Positions 1 through 5,850 of a stretch of 9,922 nt of DNA are shown in pieces. Position 1 is the first letter of the stretch. Every line of letters begins with the position of its first letter. This DNA is from Promethearchaeota archaeon (GTDB taxonomy: Archaea > Asgardarchaeota > Lokiarchaeia > Sigynarchaeales > SOKP01), in assembly GCA_016839655.1 (NCBI GenBank), contig JAEOTW010000367.1, positions 1 through 9,922 of the forward strand, written 5' to 3'. The position numbers and the translations under genes were made by a program. The notes under the pieces are model-generated. The model was not told the DNA's origin. It did no database searches and worked only from the letters and a program-made list of their open reading frames with translations.

Positions 1-307
1 ATGCAATTGAATCATATACCTTACCTTCTTCTGCAATCTTTATTTTATAATTAACTCCAGAAAAGAATGGGGGATCTATATAAATGAGATCTATCTTTTC
101 TTTGAAATTTTGTAATAAATAAGATAAGACATCTAAATTATCACCCCAAAATAGCTTGTTCACCCATTTTTCAGAGTATTGGATATCCTTTAAGCCATTA
201 TTTACAATACCTGGATGTCGTTCAAATTGCTTAAAATAATTGCGATGATATTTTTCAAGGTCTACAGGTTTAATTTCTTTTTTGTTTTCCCAAGTTAGTT
301 TAACCAT
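1..307 (-). CDS. DNA methyltransferase, beta-class (DPPF) N-terminal part, cut by window edge
   Basis: Only the first 102 codons lie in the window; the gene runs off the left edge. Residues 54-58 read WGDNL and 74-81 read LIYIDPPF, the usual layout of N6-adenine or N4-cytosine methyltransferases in which the catalytic DPPF motif (78-81) comes before the AdoMet-binding motif. The family transfers a methyl group from S-adenosylmethionine to an adenine or cytosine amino group in DNA. This order is typical of type III Mod subunits and stand-alone beta-class enzymes. The AdoMet motif and the target recognition region are outside the window, so specificity and any partner nuclease cannot be judged. 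The ATG lies 26 nt after the stop of the coiled-coil gene on the same strand. It has no Shine-Dalgarno site but has a TATA-like sequence at about -28, so it may be leaderless or co-transcribed. Family seen in sequence; role inferred. Confidence 0.85.
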   Translation of the reverse strand, partial: MVKLTWENKKEIKPVDLEKYHRNYFKQFERHPGIVNNGLKDIQYSEKWVNKLFWGDNLDVLSYLLQNFKEKIDLIYIDPPFFSGVNYKIKIAEEGKVYDSIA

Positions 308-330
308 TTGAATAAGAAAAAGAATTAAAA

Positions 331-339
331 TAATTAAAT
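331..339 (-). promoter_or_regulatory. Possible TATA box for the methyltransferase gene
   Basis: On the minus strand this reads ATTTAATTA, 24-32 nt before the methyltransferase ATG, with purine-rich AAAAGAA just upstream as a possible BRE. The position suits a leaderless archaeal transcript. It overlaps the stop codon of the upstream coiled-coil gene, and AT-rich matches arise easily by chance. Confidence 0.3.
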
Positions 340-1053
340 TTCTTTTTGTTCTAAAAGAGCATCAAACTCTCTATCACTTAAGAAACCCTTAGTAATCATA
401 ACATTTTTGATATTTTCAATAAGTTGTGGAGCGCCTTCAGCTTCAGCTATTGTTTCTTCTAAGGATAAGATTTTCTGGTTAAGGGCGTTAATTTCGCTTT
501 CTTTGGCTTCAACTTCTTCTTTTAAACTTTCAGTTTCTACATATTTATCTGATTTGGATTTTTGTAATTCATCTTTTAGACCTTCAAGTTCATTTACTTT
601 TTGTTGATTGCTCTCTTTAAGTGCTTCTATCTCTTTTTTCAAGTTAGACGTAGCCTGATCCTTGTCTTTTTCCGCATTTTCTATTTTTGTGGATGATTCT
701 TTTAGCTTATTTTCCAATTCTGTAACCATAGAATTAGATTCAGATAATTTCTTTTCTAAATCAATTTTTGCTGTTCTTAGTTTGTTTATTTCAGCATCAG
801 CATAAAGTTTCTCTTCTTTTATTCTATCAAAATTTTTCGTCTTTTCATTGAGATTCTCTACTTTATTTTTATTCTCGGCCAAACCTTCTTTTGTTTTGGT
901 TAGTTCAGATGATGTTTTCTCCAAATCCTTTTTAGCTTGAGTTAATTGTTTTTCTAGGCTATTTATTTTTGACCGGAGATCTAACAAAATCTTTCCCTCA
1001 ACCGATAGCTTTTTTTCAGGTTTTTCTTCGGCTTTAGCCCAGTCGATTGATAT
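334..1053 (-). CDS. Coiled-coil protein (copy 1), start codon apparently ATA
   Basis: This is a 239-aa, highly charged Lys/Glu-rich protein, predicted to be a long coiled coil, with no membrane segment or enzyme motif. It is a paralog of the protein at 1212-1955. Both share an N-terminus around IDW.KAEEKPEKKLSVEG, a central IKEEKL.AD.EI.KL stretch (about 78-92 here) and a C-terminal KGFLSD.E motif (GFLSD at about 223-227). The paralog's N-terminal homology continues upstream of the first usual start in this gene, a TTG at 987. In that frame no ATG, GTG or TTG occurs between 987 and the stop at 1078-1080. At 1051-1053 there is ATA, preceded by GGTGA at a 7-nt spacing, exactly where the paralog has its ATG. 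I therefore place the start there; the conservative alternative is TTG at 987 (217 aa). It could also be a silent copy or hold a sequencing error. Function unknown; possibly scaffolding. Confidence 0.6.
   Translation of the reverse strand: MSIDWAKAEEKPEKKLSVEGKILLDLRSKINSLEKQLTQAKKDLEKTSSELTKTKEGLAENKNKVENLNEKTKNFDRIKEEKLYADAEINKLRTAKIDLEKKLSESNSMVTELENKLKESSTKIENAEKDKDQATSNLKKEIEALKESNQQKVNELEGLKDELQKSKSDKYVETESLKEEVEAKESEINALNQKILSLEETIAEAEGAPQLIENIKNVMITKGFLSDREFDALLEQKEI
998..1047 (-). repeat. 50-bp near-identical block shared by the two coiled-coil genes (copy 1)
   Basis: This block matches 1885-1934 at 47 of 50 positions by eye. It encodes the IDW.KAEEKPEKKLSVE segment near the N-terminus. 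Two of the three differences are synonymous, and one changes Ala to Pro. Identical amino acids in the middle of the two genes use different codons, so this block is unusually well conserved as DNA. Confidence 0.8.
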
Positions 1054-1060
1054 TTTCCTT

Positions 1061-1065
1061 TCACC
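1061..1065 (-). promoter_or_regulatory. Shine-Dalgarno site that supports an ATA start
   Basis: The minus strand reads GGTGA, then 7 nt, then ATA at 1051-1053. The paralog has GGAG, 7 nt, then ATG. The site fits the anti-Shine-Dalgarno end of archaeal 16S rRNA and is the main reason for placing the start of this gene here. Confidence 0.55.
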
Positions 1066-1180
1066 TTTTCTGTATTTTTAAAAATATTTTTTTTGACTAT
1101 TTTAATATTATTTTGCTTTATATTTATTTTCTTAAAGTTGATTATTTATAAACTTTACATTAAAGTATTTGATATTAAAT

Positions 1181-1194
1181 AAAAAACCAAAAAA
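1181..1194 (-). terminator. T-rich terminator after the second coiled-coil gene
   Basis: On the minus strand TTTTTTGGTTTTTT begins about 18 nt after the stop codon of the 1212-1955 gene. Archaeal RNA polymerase commonly stops at such T-tracts without a hairpin. If it is used, the two coiled-coil genes are transcribed separately. Confidence 0.4.
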
Positions 1195-1211
1195 TAAGTA
1201 AAATTGGTATT

Positions 1212-1955
1212 TTATTCTCCTACTTCATTTACTAATGATTCAAGCTCTTTGTCTGATAAAAAACCTTTTAATTCCATCAATTTCTTAATTTTCTCAATTA
1301 TCTCAGTTGATACTACAGCTTTAGACACTTGAGCTTCAAGATCTTTATATTTTTTAATTTGATCACCTGTAAATTGTTTTTCCTCATTCAATTTCTTTTT
1401 TAAACCTTCTATTTTTTCATCTTTTTTGTCTATTTCTGTTCTCAGATTTTGAATCTCTTGTTCTTTATTTAGGAGGTCTTTTGCTTTTTGTAATCTCTCT
1501 TCTTCTAAATTTTGAATTTCCTTGTCTTTAGCGAGGATTTTTTCATCAATTTCAGTTGTCTTTGAGGTAAATTTGCTTAATTGGTTTTCGAGGGCAGTAA
1601 TTTTAGCTACTGCTTCAGTTAATTTTTCTTCTAAATTGGATTTATCTGTAGATAATTTTGCGATTTCAATATCAGCATGTAACTTCTCTTCTTTGATTTG
1701 ATCATGAGATTTTCGTGCAATTGATTTTCTTTCCGTAAGTTCAGTTAAGCTTCTTTCACGACCAGCCAATTTGTCTTTAGTTGTATCTAATTCATTTAAT
1801 GCCTTAGCTAGATTCTGGTGCTTCTCTTCTAACTCCCTTTCTAATTCTTTTATTTTGGCTCTAAAACCCAACAATACCTGTCCTTCAACCGATAGTTTTT
1901 TTTCAGGTTTTTCTTCGGCTTTAGGCCAGTCAATATTAAAACCGTTACTATTCAT
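1212..1955 (-). CDS. Coiled-coil protein (copy 2) with C-terminal SHOCT-like tail
   Basis: This is a 247-aa Lys/Glu-rich protein. A short N-terminal segment with IDWPKAEEKPEKKLSVEG (8-25) is followed by heptad-like, charged sequence from about 30 to 210 that should form a long coiled coil. It ends with a compact helix-turn-helix-like tail, IIEKIKKLMELKGFLSDKELESL (219-241), which resembles SHOCT-type C-terminal tails (helix, Gly-hydrophobic-(S/T)-(D/E) turn, acidic helix). There is no ATPase motif, so it is not an SMC or Rad50 protein, and no signal peptide or membrane segment. The ATG start is backed by GGAG at a 7-nt spacing. The adjacent paralog at 334-1053 shows the pair arose by tandem duplication. 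The function is unknown; the tail may be an oligomerisation or docking element. It diverges from the DUF72 gene across 119 bp. Confidence 0.85.
   Translation of the reverse strand: MNSNGFNIDWPKAEEKPEKKLSVEGQVLLGFRAKIKELERELEEKHQNLAKALNELDTTKDKLAGRERSLTELTERKSIARKSHDQIKEEKLHADIEIAKLSTDKSNLEEKLTEAVAKITALENQLSKFTSKTTEIDEKILAKDKEIQNLEEERLQKAKDLLNKEQEIQNLRTEIDKKDEKIEGLKKKLNEEKQFTGDQIKKYKDLEAQVSKAVVSTEIIEKIKKLMELKGFLSDKELESLVNEVGE
1885..1934 (-). repeat. 50-bp near-identical block shared by the two coiled-coil genes (copy 2)
   Basis: Partner of the block at 998-1047, with 47 of 50 bases identical. Upstream, both genes also share a TATTTTTAAAAAT sequence just before the ribosome binding site, so the duplication covered the 5' untranslated region too. 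Confidence 0.8.
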
Positions 1956-1962
1956 ATCAATT

Positions 1963-1966
1963 CTCC
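1963..1966 (-). promoter_or_regulatory. Shine-Dalgarno site of the second coiled-coil gene
   Basis: The minus strand reads GGAG, 7 nt before the ATG at 1953-1955. It fixes the start of this gene and, by comparison, the expected start position in its paralog. Confidence 0.6.
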
Positions 1967-2042
1967 GATTTTTAAAAATATATAAAATTATAATAATTTT
2001 TTATAAAAATTAATTATTTCAGTATAAGAAAATATTGAATTA

Positions 2043-2050
2043 TTAAAATA
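2043..2050 (+). promoter_or_regulatory. Possible TATA box for the DUF72 gene
   Basis: TTAAAATA lies 25-32 nt before the ATG at 2075. No Shine-Dalgarno site precedes that ATG, so a leaderless transcript starting at or near the start codon is likely. The surroundings are very AT-rich, which limits confidence. Confidence 0.4.
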
Positions 2051-2074
2051 ACATAGCCTTAAAATTTTAATTAA

Positions 2075-2878
2075 ATGGTAAAACTATCAATTGGAACTGC
2101 TGGTTTTTTCTATAACGATTGGATAGGTTCTTTTTATCCAAAAAAACTACAAAAAGCCAATTACATAGAATTTTTTTCAAAAATTTTTAATCTCGTTGAG
2201 ATTAATTCAACCTTCTATAATTTACCTTCTGAAGAAATTGTAATTAATTGGCATAATCGTGTTTCAGAAAATTTTCGTTTTATTGTTAAAGTCTGGAAAC
2301 AAATCTCTCATAACTTAGATGATTCAGAATTGAAATCATCTATTAATGAATTCTTTTCAAGATTGTCTAAACTAGGACCAAAGATACTTAGCTTTTTATT
2401 TCAATTCCCTCCTTGGTTCAGATACTCGGAGAACCATTTATTAAAATTGGAGTTACTTCTTAAATTGATACCATCTAAATATAAATATATTATTGAATTA
2501 CGTGACAATTCATGGTATGATTCTGAAATTCTTTCCAAATTTATTGATGGTGAAAATATAATACTTGGGACAACATATATGCCGGGAATTATCCCATTTT
2601 ATATGTTAAATCAAAAGAAGTATTATATTAGGTTGATAGGAGATAGAAAACTCAACATTTTTAACCGAATTCAGAGAGATCAAAATGAAACTCTAATAAA
2701 TCTTTATGATAATATTAAGAGACTACAGAAAAATCCCAAAATATATGAAATTTTTATTATTGTGAATAACCATTTCCAAGGATTTGCTCCTGAATCGGTG
2801 AATATGCTAAAGAAGAAATTTGGATTACCATATCATAGCTTTAGTAATCAAACGCACTTAACTGATTTCCTCTCTTAA
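2075..2878 (+). CDS. DUF72 family TIM-barrel protein (YecE-like)
   Basis: The 267-aa protein matches the DUF72 family along its whole length. Landmarks are SIGTAGFFYNDW (5-16) with YP at 21-22, VEINSTFYNLP (41-51), ISH (77-79), FLFQFPP (107-113), ELRDNSWY (141-148), RLIGDR (186-191) and NNHFQGFAPES (231-241). The family folds as a TIM barrel with conserved acidic, His and Asn residues around a pocket. It is found in bacteria and archaea, and its biochemical activity is not well settled; roles in nucleic-acid metabolism have been suggested. There is no signal peptide, so it should be cytosolic. It has its own likely leaderless promoter and ends 72 nt before the next gene. Family assignment is strong; no function is claimed. 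Confidence 0.9.
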   Translation: MVKLSIGTAGFFYNDWIGSFYPKKLQKANYIEFFSKIFNLVEINSTFYNLPSEEIVINWHNRVSENFRFIVKVWKQISHNLDDSELKSSINEFFSRLSKLGPKILSFLFQFPPWFRYSENHLLKLELLLKLIPSKYKYIIELRDNSWYDSEILSKFIDGENIILGTTYMPGIIPFYMLNQKKYYIRLIGDRKLNIFNRIQRDQNETLINLYDNIKRLQKNPKIYEIFIIVNNHFQGFAPESVNMLKKKFGLPYHSFSNQTHLTDFLS

Positions 2879-2919
2879 ACAAAATTATATCAATAATCTC
2901 CTAATTGTGAATAAGAAAA

Positions 2920-2928
2920 TTTTAAATA
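2920..2928 (+). promoter_or_regulatory. TATA box with BRE-like purines for the 416-aa membrane protein
   Basis: TTTTAAATA lies 23-31 nt before the ATG at 2951, directly after AAGAAAA, which fits a TFB recognition element. There is no Shine-Dalgarno site before the ATG, so the transcript is probably leaderless. This is the cleanest archaeal promoter in the window. Confidence 0.5.
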
Positions 2929-2950
2929 TTTCTTATTTGACTATCATTTT

Positions 2951-4201
2951 ATGGAAATCATTGATAATTTAAAGAAAATATTTAAGAAAGAGAATTGGAG
3001 GTTAAGCGTTCTTGTCATTTGGCTTCTCGTTGGTGTAATTATAATTCAATTTCTTCCAGGAGTAGGGATTATAATATTTTTACCGTACCTTACTTTTTTG
3101 ATGTTTCTTTTTTTACTTTCATTGTCTACTAGAAAGAATATTATGGAATATCCGACGTGGAAAATCGTTTTATTACTTGTAGTCTCCTTTCCCCTATTAT
3201 TTTTGCTCGCAATCATTCTCATTGTATTATTTTTCATTTCAATAGTATCATATTTTTTCTTCACTTCATGGTTTATTTTATATGCTTGTTATTTGATAGG
3301 GATTGGAATAGAAAAAAAACTGCTAAAATTTCCAAAATCGAGAGGTTTTATTAGAACAACCATATTTTTCGGGGGAATTGCCGGATCTTTATTATTATTG
3401 TATTTATTTATAATTGGTCCTACTTTATTCGATTTTTCTCTTATCTCAACAGAGGAAGTTCCACTCTTTTTAAACCTTGCATATGTAGTAGTTGGATGCG
3501 TAATTATCAGTTTATCAATTTATGTTATTATTCTTATGTTTAAAAGAATTTTTAATGCATGGTTGGGTATATTTTTTATTCTTGTCGCTGTTTATACCTT
3601 ATTTTTGGTAGTTAAGATATACTTAGGGCTTGATGATGGTGGTACTAATACTGCTCAATCAATTTGGACGGATGTTGGGATGTTGATAGTAGATTTAGTA
3701 ATTATACTTTACGTTCTAAGCACTTTAATGGGTAAAAATGCCGAATTATTAGCAAAAAGGTTTAAACATATAGGTATCGACACGGCAATAATTTGGTTAA
3801 TATTTTCAAAGGTTTCATATGAATTCATTCGTTATTTCCCTTATAATATCTTTGAAACGATGATCTTTCCATTTAGCCAATTTCTTAGTGATTTAAATAC
3901 TGATCAAATAAATTACCTTAAAAATGTAGCAGTGTTAGTCTTTTTCATTATTCTATTGTTAGTTATAGGAATATATGAGATTAGAAAATACACTAGACAA
4001 CAGAAAGAGCTGAAAGCAGAAGTCAAATATGAAGTTAAAGAACTTTTATCGCCCCAACCCATTATCGACGAACCAGTATCGTCACTTGAAGAACCTCCAG
4101 ATATCACCAAAGAACCTGAGATTATAGAGGAAGAAGACGATATGATTCAAAAAGAAGCAGATATTGAAATTGATGACAACAAAGAAACAAATTTAGAATG
4201 A
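2951..4201 (+). CDS. Multi-pass membrane protein with acidic cytosolic tail, unknown function
   Basis: I do not recognise this 416-aa protein. About nine to ten hydrophobic segments can be placed near residues 18-36, 38-58, 71-95, 97-118, 135-156, 172-195, 203-223, 240-259, 275-288 (weak) and 323-342. After the last helix a positively charged patch (344-357) should keep the tail in the cytosol. The remaining residues, about 358-416, are Pro/Glu/Asp-rich and strongly acidic (for example EEEDD at 393-397), so probably disordered and suited to binding a partner. No transporter signature, ATP-binding motif or catalytic motif is visible. Base composition matches its neighbours. The start is supported by a TATA box at -23 to -31. 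The gene ends in a hairpin plus T-run terminator. It could be a sensor, a scaffold or an unrecognised transporter. Confidence 0.8.
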   Translation: MEIIDNLKKIFKKENWRLSVLVIWLLVGVIIIQFLPGVGIIIFLPYLTFLMFLFLLSLSTRKNIMEYPTWKIVLLLVVSFPLLFLLAIILIVLFFISIVSYFFFTSWFILYACYLIGIGIEKKLLKFPKSRGFIRTTIFFGGIAGSLLLLYLFIIGPTLFDFSLISTEEVPLFLNLAYVVVGCVIISLSIYVIILMFKRIFNAWLGIFFILVAVYTLFLVVKIYLGLDDGGTNTAQSIWTDVGMLIVDLVIILYVLSTLMGKNAELLAKRFKHIGIDTAIIWLIFSKVSYEFIRYFPYNIFETMIFPFSQFLSDLNTDQINYLKNVAVLVFFIILLLVIGIYEIRKYTRQQKELKAEVKYEVKELLSPQPIIDEPVSSLEEPPDITKEPEIIEEEDDMIQKEADIEIDDNKETNLE

Positions 4202-4235
4202 CATTTTTTGTTTCTTTCTACTCCTTTTTTTTTTT
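4181..4235 (+). terminator. Hairpin and T11 terminator overlapping the end of the membrane-protein gene
   Basis: Arms 4181-4191 (AAAGAAACAAA) and 4207-4217 (TTTGTTTCTTT) are perfect 11-bp complements with a 15-nt loop that contains the stop codon TGA at 4199-4201. A run of 11 T follows at 4225-4235. The T-run alone should stop archaeal RNA polymerase; the hairpin may protect the RNA end. The AT-only stem makes the hairpin weaker evidence than the T-run. Confidence 0.55.
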
Positions 4236-4339
4236 AAGACAGTAAATTTAACCATAAATTAAAAATCCCTCATAGATTAATCGTTTAATAATTAGTTTTA
4301 TTAACAAATAATTCAAAAAGTGTCATACTTAATCTAATT

Positions 4340-4343
4340 GGTG
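4340..4343 (+). promoter_or_regulatory. Shine-Dalgarno site for the 172-aa protein
   Basis: GGTG lies 6 nt before ATG 4350. It overlaps an in-frame TTG at 4338 and GTG at 4341, which therefore cannot be the starts it serves, and so decides in favour of the ATG. Confidence 0.5.
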
Positions 4344-4349
4344 TTTATA

Positions 4350-4868
4350 ATGAGTGAATTTGAAATAAGTTCCGAGGAAATCTTTCTAAAAAAATTTGAA
4401 AAATTGTCGTTAAAAATTGAACAATTAACTGAAGAAATTTCAAAAATGAAAACAAAATTAGATAAGAACTACAAGGTTAACCGAACATTTGGATTAAAAA
4501 CTGTTAGAAATTCTGAACCATTAGAATTTGCTAGGGATGTTATGGGAATTGGAAGCCCTACTAAAAGATATTTATTGTCACTAAGAGCAATAACCGAAGA
4601 ATGGAAAGGAAGAAAGAACGATATCTTAATTACAATTAGACAACAAGAAAAAGAAACACATATGGATTTAAAAGCTCTTGGTATTCGAATTCCAATTAGT
4701 GACGTTAAAAATATTCGTATTCTTGCAAAAGAAATACTATCATTATTATATATATCATGTGAATTAAGTGGATTGGCTATTAATGAGATTCTTAGGGAAA
4801 TTATCACGGAAATAAATGATGATGGACGCAAAATGGTTCAAGAAATCAAGCAAAAATTAGTTTTATAA
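4350..4868 (+). CDS. Hypothetical 172-aa helical protein
   Basis: I do not recognise this protein. Residues 1-40 are charged with a heptad-like pattern (FEKLSLKIEQLTEEISKMK, 16-34) and probably form a coiled coil or dimerisation helix. The region 55-110 holds basic stretches (TKRYLLSLR, 71-79; WKGRKND, 85-91), and 118-172 looks helical with a hydrophobic centre (ILSLLYISCELSGL, 129-142) that is too short and polar for a clear membrane segment. There is no signal peptide and no Cys-based metal site. The basic middle could contact nucleic acid, but no known DNA-binding fold is evident. The start at ATG 4350 is chosen over TTG 4338 because GGTG sits 6 nt upstream. The gene is followed closely by a 9-bp hairpin. 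It sits alone, flanked by the terminator of the preceding gene. Confidence 0.75.
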   Translation: MSEFEISSEEIFLKKFEKLSLKIEQLTEEISKMKTKLDKNYKVNRTFGLKTVRNSEPLEFARDVMGIGSPTKRYLLSLRAITEEWKGRKNDILITIRQQEKETHMDLKALGIRIPISDVKNIRILAKEILSLLYISCELSGLAINEILREIITEINDDGRKMVQEIKQKLVL

Positions 4869-4878
4869 TGGATATTAC

Positions 4879-4902
4879 TTCGTGAAACAAGAATTTCACG
4901 AA
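4879..4902 (+). terminator. 9-bp perfect hairpin after the 172-aa gene
   Basis: TTCGTGAAA (4879-4887) and TTTCACGAA (4894-4902) are perfect inverted repeats with a 6-nt loop, starting 10 nt after the stop codon. The stem contains G-C pairs in an otherwise AT-rich gap, so it is unlikely to be chance. No T-run follows directly. It could be an RNA 3'-end structure for the upstream gene or a protein-binding palindrome in the long leader of the crotonase gene, 123 nt before its ATG. Confidence 0.45.
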
Positions 4903-5015
4903 CACAATATCATATTTGTTATGTCCTTAGATTTTGAGGTTTAAAAACCAAAAATAATATATTTATTTCAATTTAAATGATTAATCATTAGAATTATACA
5001 AAAAAAAATACCAGA

Positions 5016-5019
5016 GTGA
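5016..5019 (+). promoter_or_regulatory. Shine-Dalgarno site of the crotonase gene
   Basis: GTGA, followed by 6 nt and the ATG at 5026. The SDR gene at 9003 has the same GTGA core at a 7-nt spacing. Confidence 0.5.
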
Positions 5020-5025
5020 GAAAAA

Positions 5026-5814
5026 ATGGAATATAAAGAAATTCTTTTTCAAAAGAAGGATAGAATTGCCCATATAACAATCAATCGTCCTGATCGTTAT
5101 AATGCGTGTAATCTACGTGCGGTTCATGAACTGATTGATGCTTTTGATCAATGTTGGGATAATAAAATTGGCGTTGTTGTATTTACTGGAATAGGAGAAA
5201 AAGCCTTTTGTACTGGTGGTGATCAGAGTACAAGAGAAGTGGGAGGATACACAGGAGAACAAATGTTACCATTAGAAGTCGGTTGGCAACGAGTGACTCT
5301 ATTAATACGAACCCTACCTAAACCTGTAATTGCTAGAGTAAATGGTTACGCTATTGGAGGAGGAAATGTGTGGCATGTTAATTGTGATCTAAGCATTGCT
5401 GCAGAACATGCACAACTTGGTCAAGCTGGACCTCGTGTTGGATCATTTGATCCGGGATATGGAACAGGAGACTTAATGCGTGCTGTAGGAGTGAAACGAG
5501 CTAAAGAAATTTGGTATCTATGTCGTAGATATACAGCACAACAAGCTTTACAAATGGGACTTGTAAACGCAGTAGTTCCTTATGAGAAGTTAGATGAGGA
5601 AGTAGATCAATGGTGTCAGGAATTGTTAGAAAAGAGTCCAACAGCTCTTAAAATGTTAAAATATGCTTTTCTTGCTGAAACTGATGGTGTTACAGGGATT
5701 ACTCAATTAGGAGTTGGGGGATTATCTATGTATTATGGAACTGAGGAAGCAATTGAAGGAAAGAATGCATTTATTGAGAAACGCAAACCTGATTTTAATA
5801 AGTACAGAGAATAA
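5026..5814 (+). CDS. Crotonase-superfamily enzyme, BadI/MenB type (ring-cleaving or ring-closing CoA enzyme)
   Basis: The 262-aa protein is full length for the crotonase superfamily and closest in pattern to BadI (2-ketocyclohexanecarboxyl-CoA hydrolase) and MenB (dihydroxynaphthoyl-CoA synthase). Oxyanion-hole segments are FCTGGDQST (61-69) and GYAIGGGNV (107-115). GQAGPRVGSFDPGYGT (132-147) carries the Ser140 and Asp142 positions used in MenB, and Gln133 matches the bicarbonate-binding Gln of type I MenB. The C-terminal Tyr237 in MYYGTEE and the NAF.EKRKPDF end (248-257) also follow the MenB/BadI pattern. As I recall these families, GDQST, PVIARV.GYAIGGGNV and DPGYGT are nearer BadI, whereas SFD and LCRRY are nearer MenB. 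BadI hydrolyses the ring of 2-ketocyclohexanecarboxyl-CoA to pimeloyl-CoA in anaerobic ring degradation. No men or bad gene adjoins it, so the substrate stays open. Cytosolic; GTGA ribosome binding site upstream. Confidence 0.88.
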   Translation: MEYKEILFQKKDRIAHITINRPDRYNACNLRAVHELIDAFDQCWDNKIGVVVFTGIGEKAFCTGGDQSTREVGGYTGEQMLPLEVGWQRVTLLIRTLPKPVIARVNGYAIGGGNVWHVNCDLSIAAEHAQLGQAGPRVGSFDPGYGTGDLMRAVGVKRAKEIWYLCRRYTAQQALQMGLVNAVVPYEKLDEEVDQWCQELLEKSPTALKMLKYAFLAETDGVTGITQLGVGGLSMYYGTEEAIEGKNAFIEKRKPDFNKYRE

Positions 5815-5837
5815 TGCTATCTTCCCACAATTAAAAC

Positions 5838-5850
5838 TTTTTATTTTTTT
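5838..5850 (+). terminator. T-rich terminator after the crotonase gene
   Basis: Five T, one A and seven T begin 24 nt after the crotonase stop, inside the 26-nt convergent gap and the 3' end of the flippase gene. This is a plausible archaeal terminator for the plus-strand transcript. Confidence 0.45.

Noticed and set aside
407..607. Plus-strand open frame opposite the first coiled-coil gene
   Set aside because: It is the complement of a Glu/Lys-rich coil, which gives Ser/Phe-rich nonsense. It has no ribosome binding site or recognisable motif.
334..1955. SMC, Rad50 or kinesin-like identity for the coiled-coil proteins
   Set aside because: There are no Walker A/B motifs, hinge or motor domain. 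Similarity to such proteins would only reflect heptad composition.
1771..2013. Plus-strand open frame across the start of the second coiled-coil gene
   Set aside because: It lies antisense to a well-supported gene and runs through its promoter, with a low-complexity Ile/Lys end.
4338..4349. TTG start four codons upstream for the 172-aa protein
   Set aside because: The GGTG site overlaps that TTG and is well placed only for the ATG at 4350.
5026..5814. Naming the crotonase menB or badI
   Set aside because: Motifs of both families are mixed and there is no pathway context, so a gene symbol would overstate the evidence.
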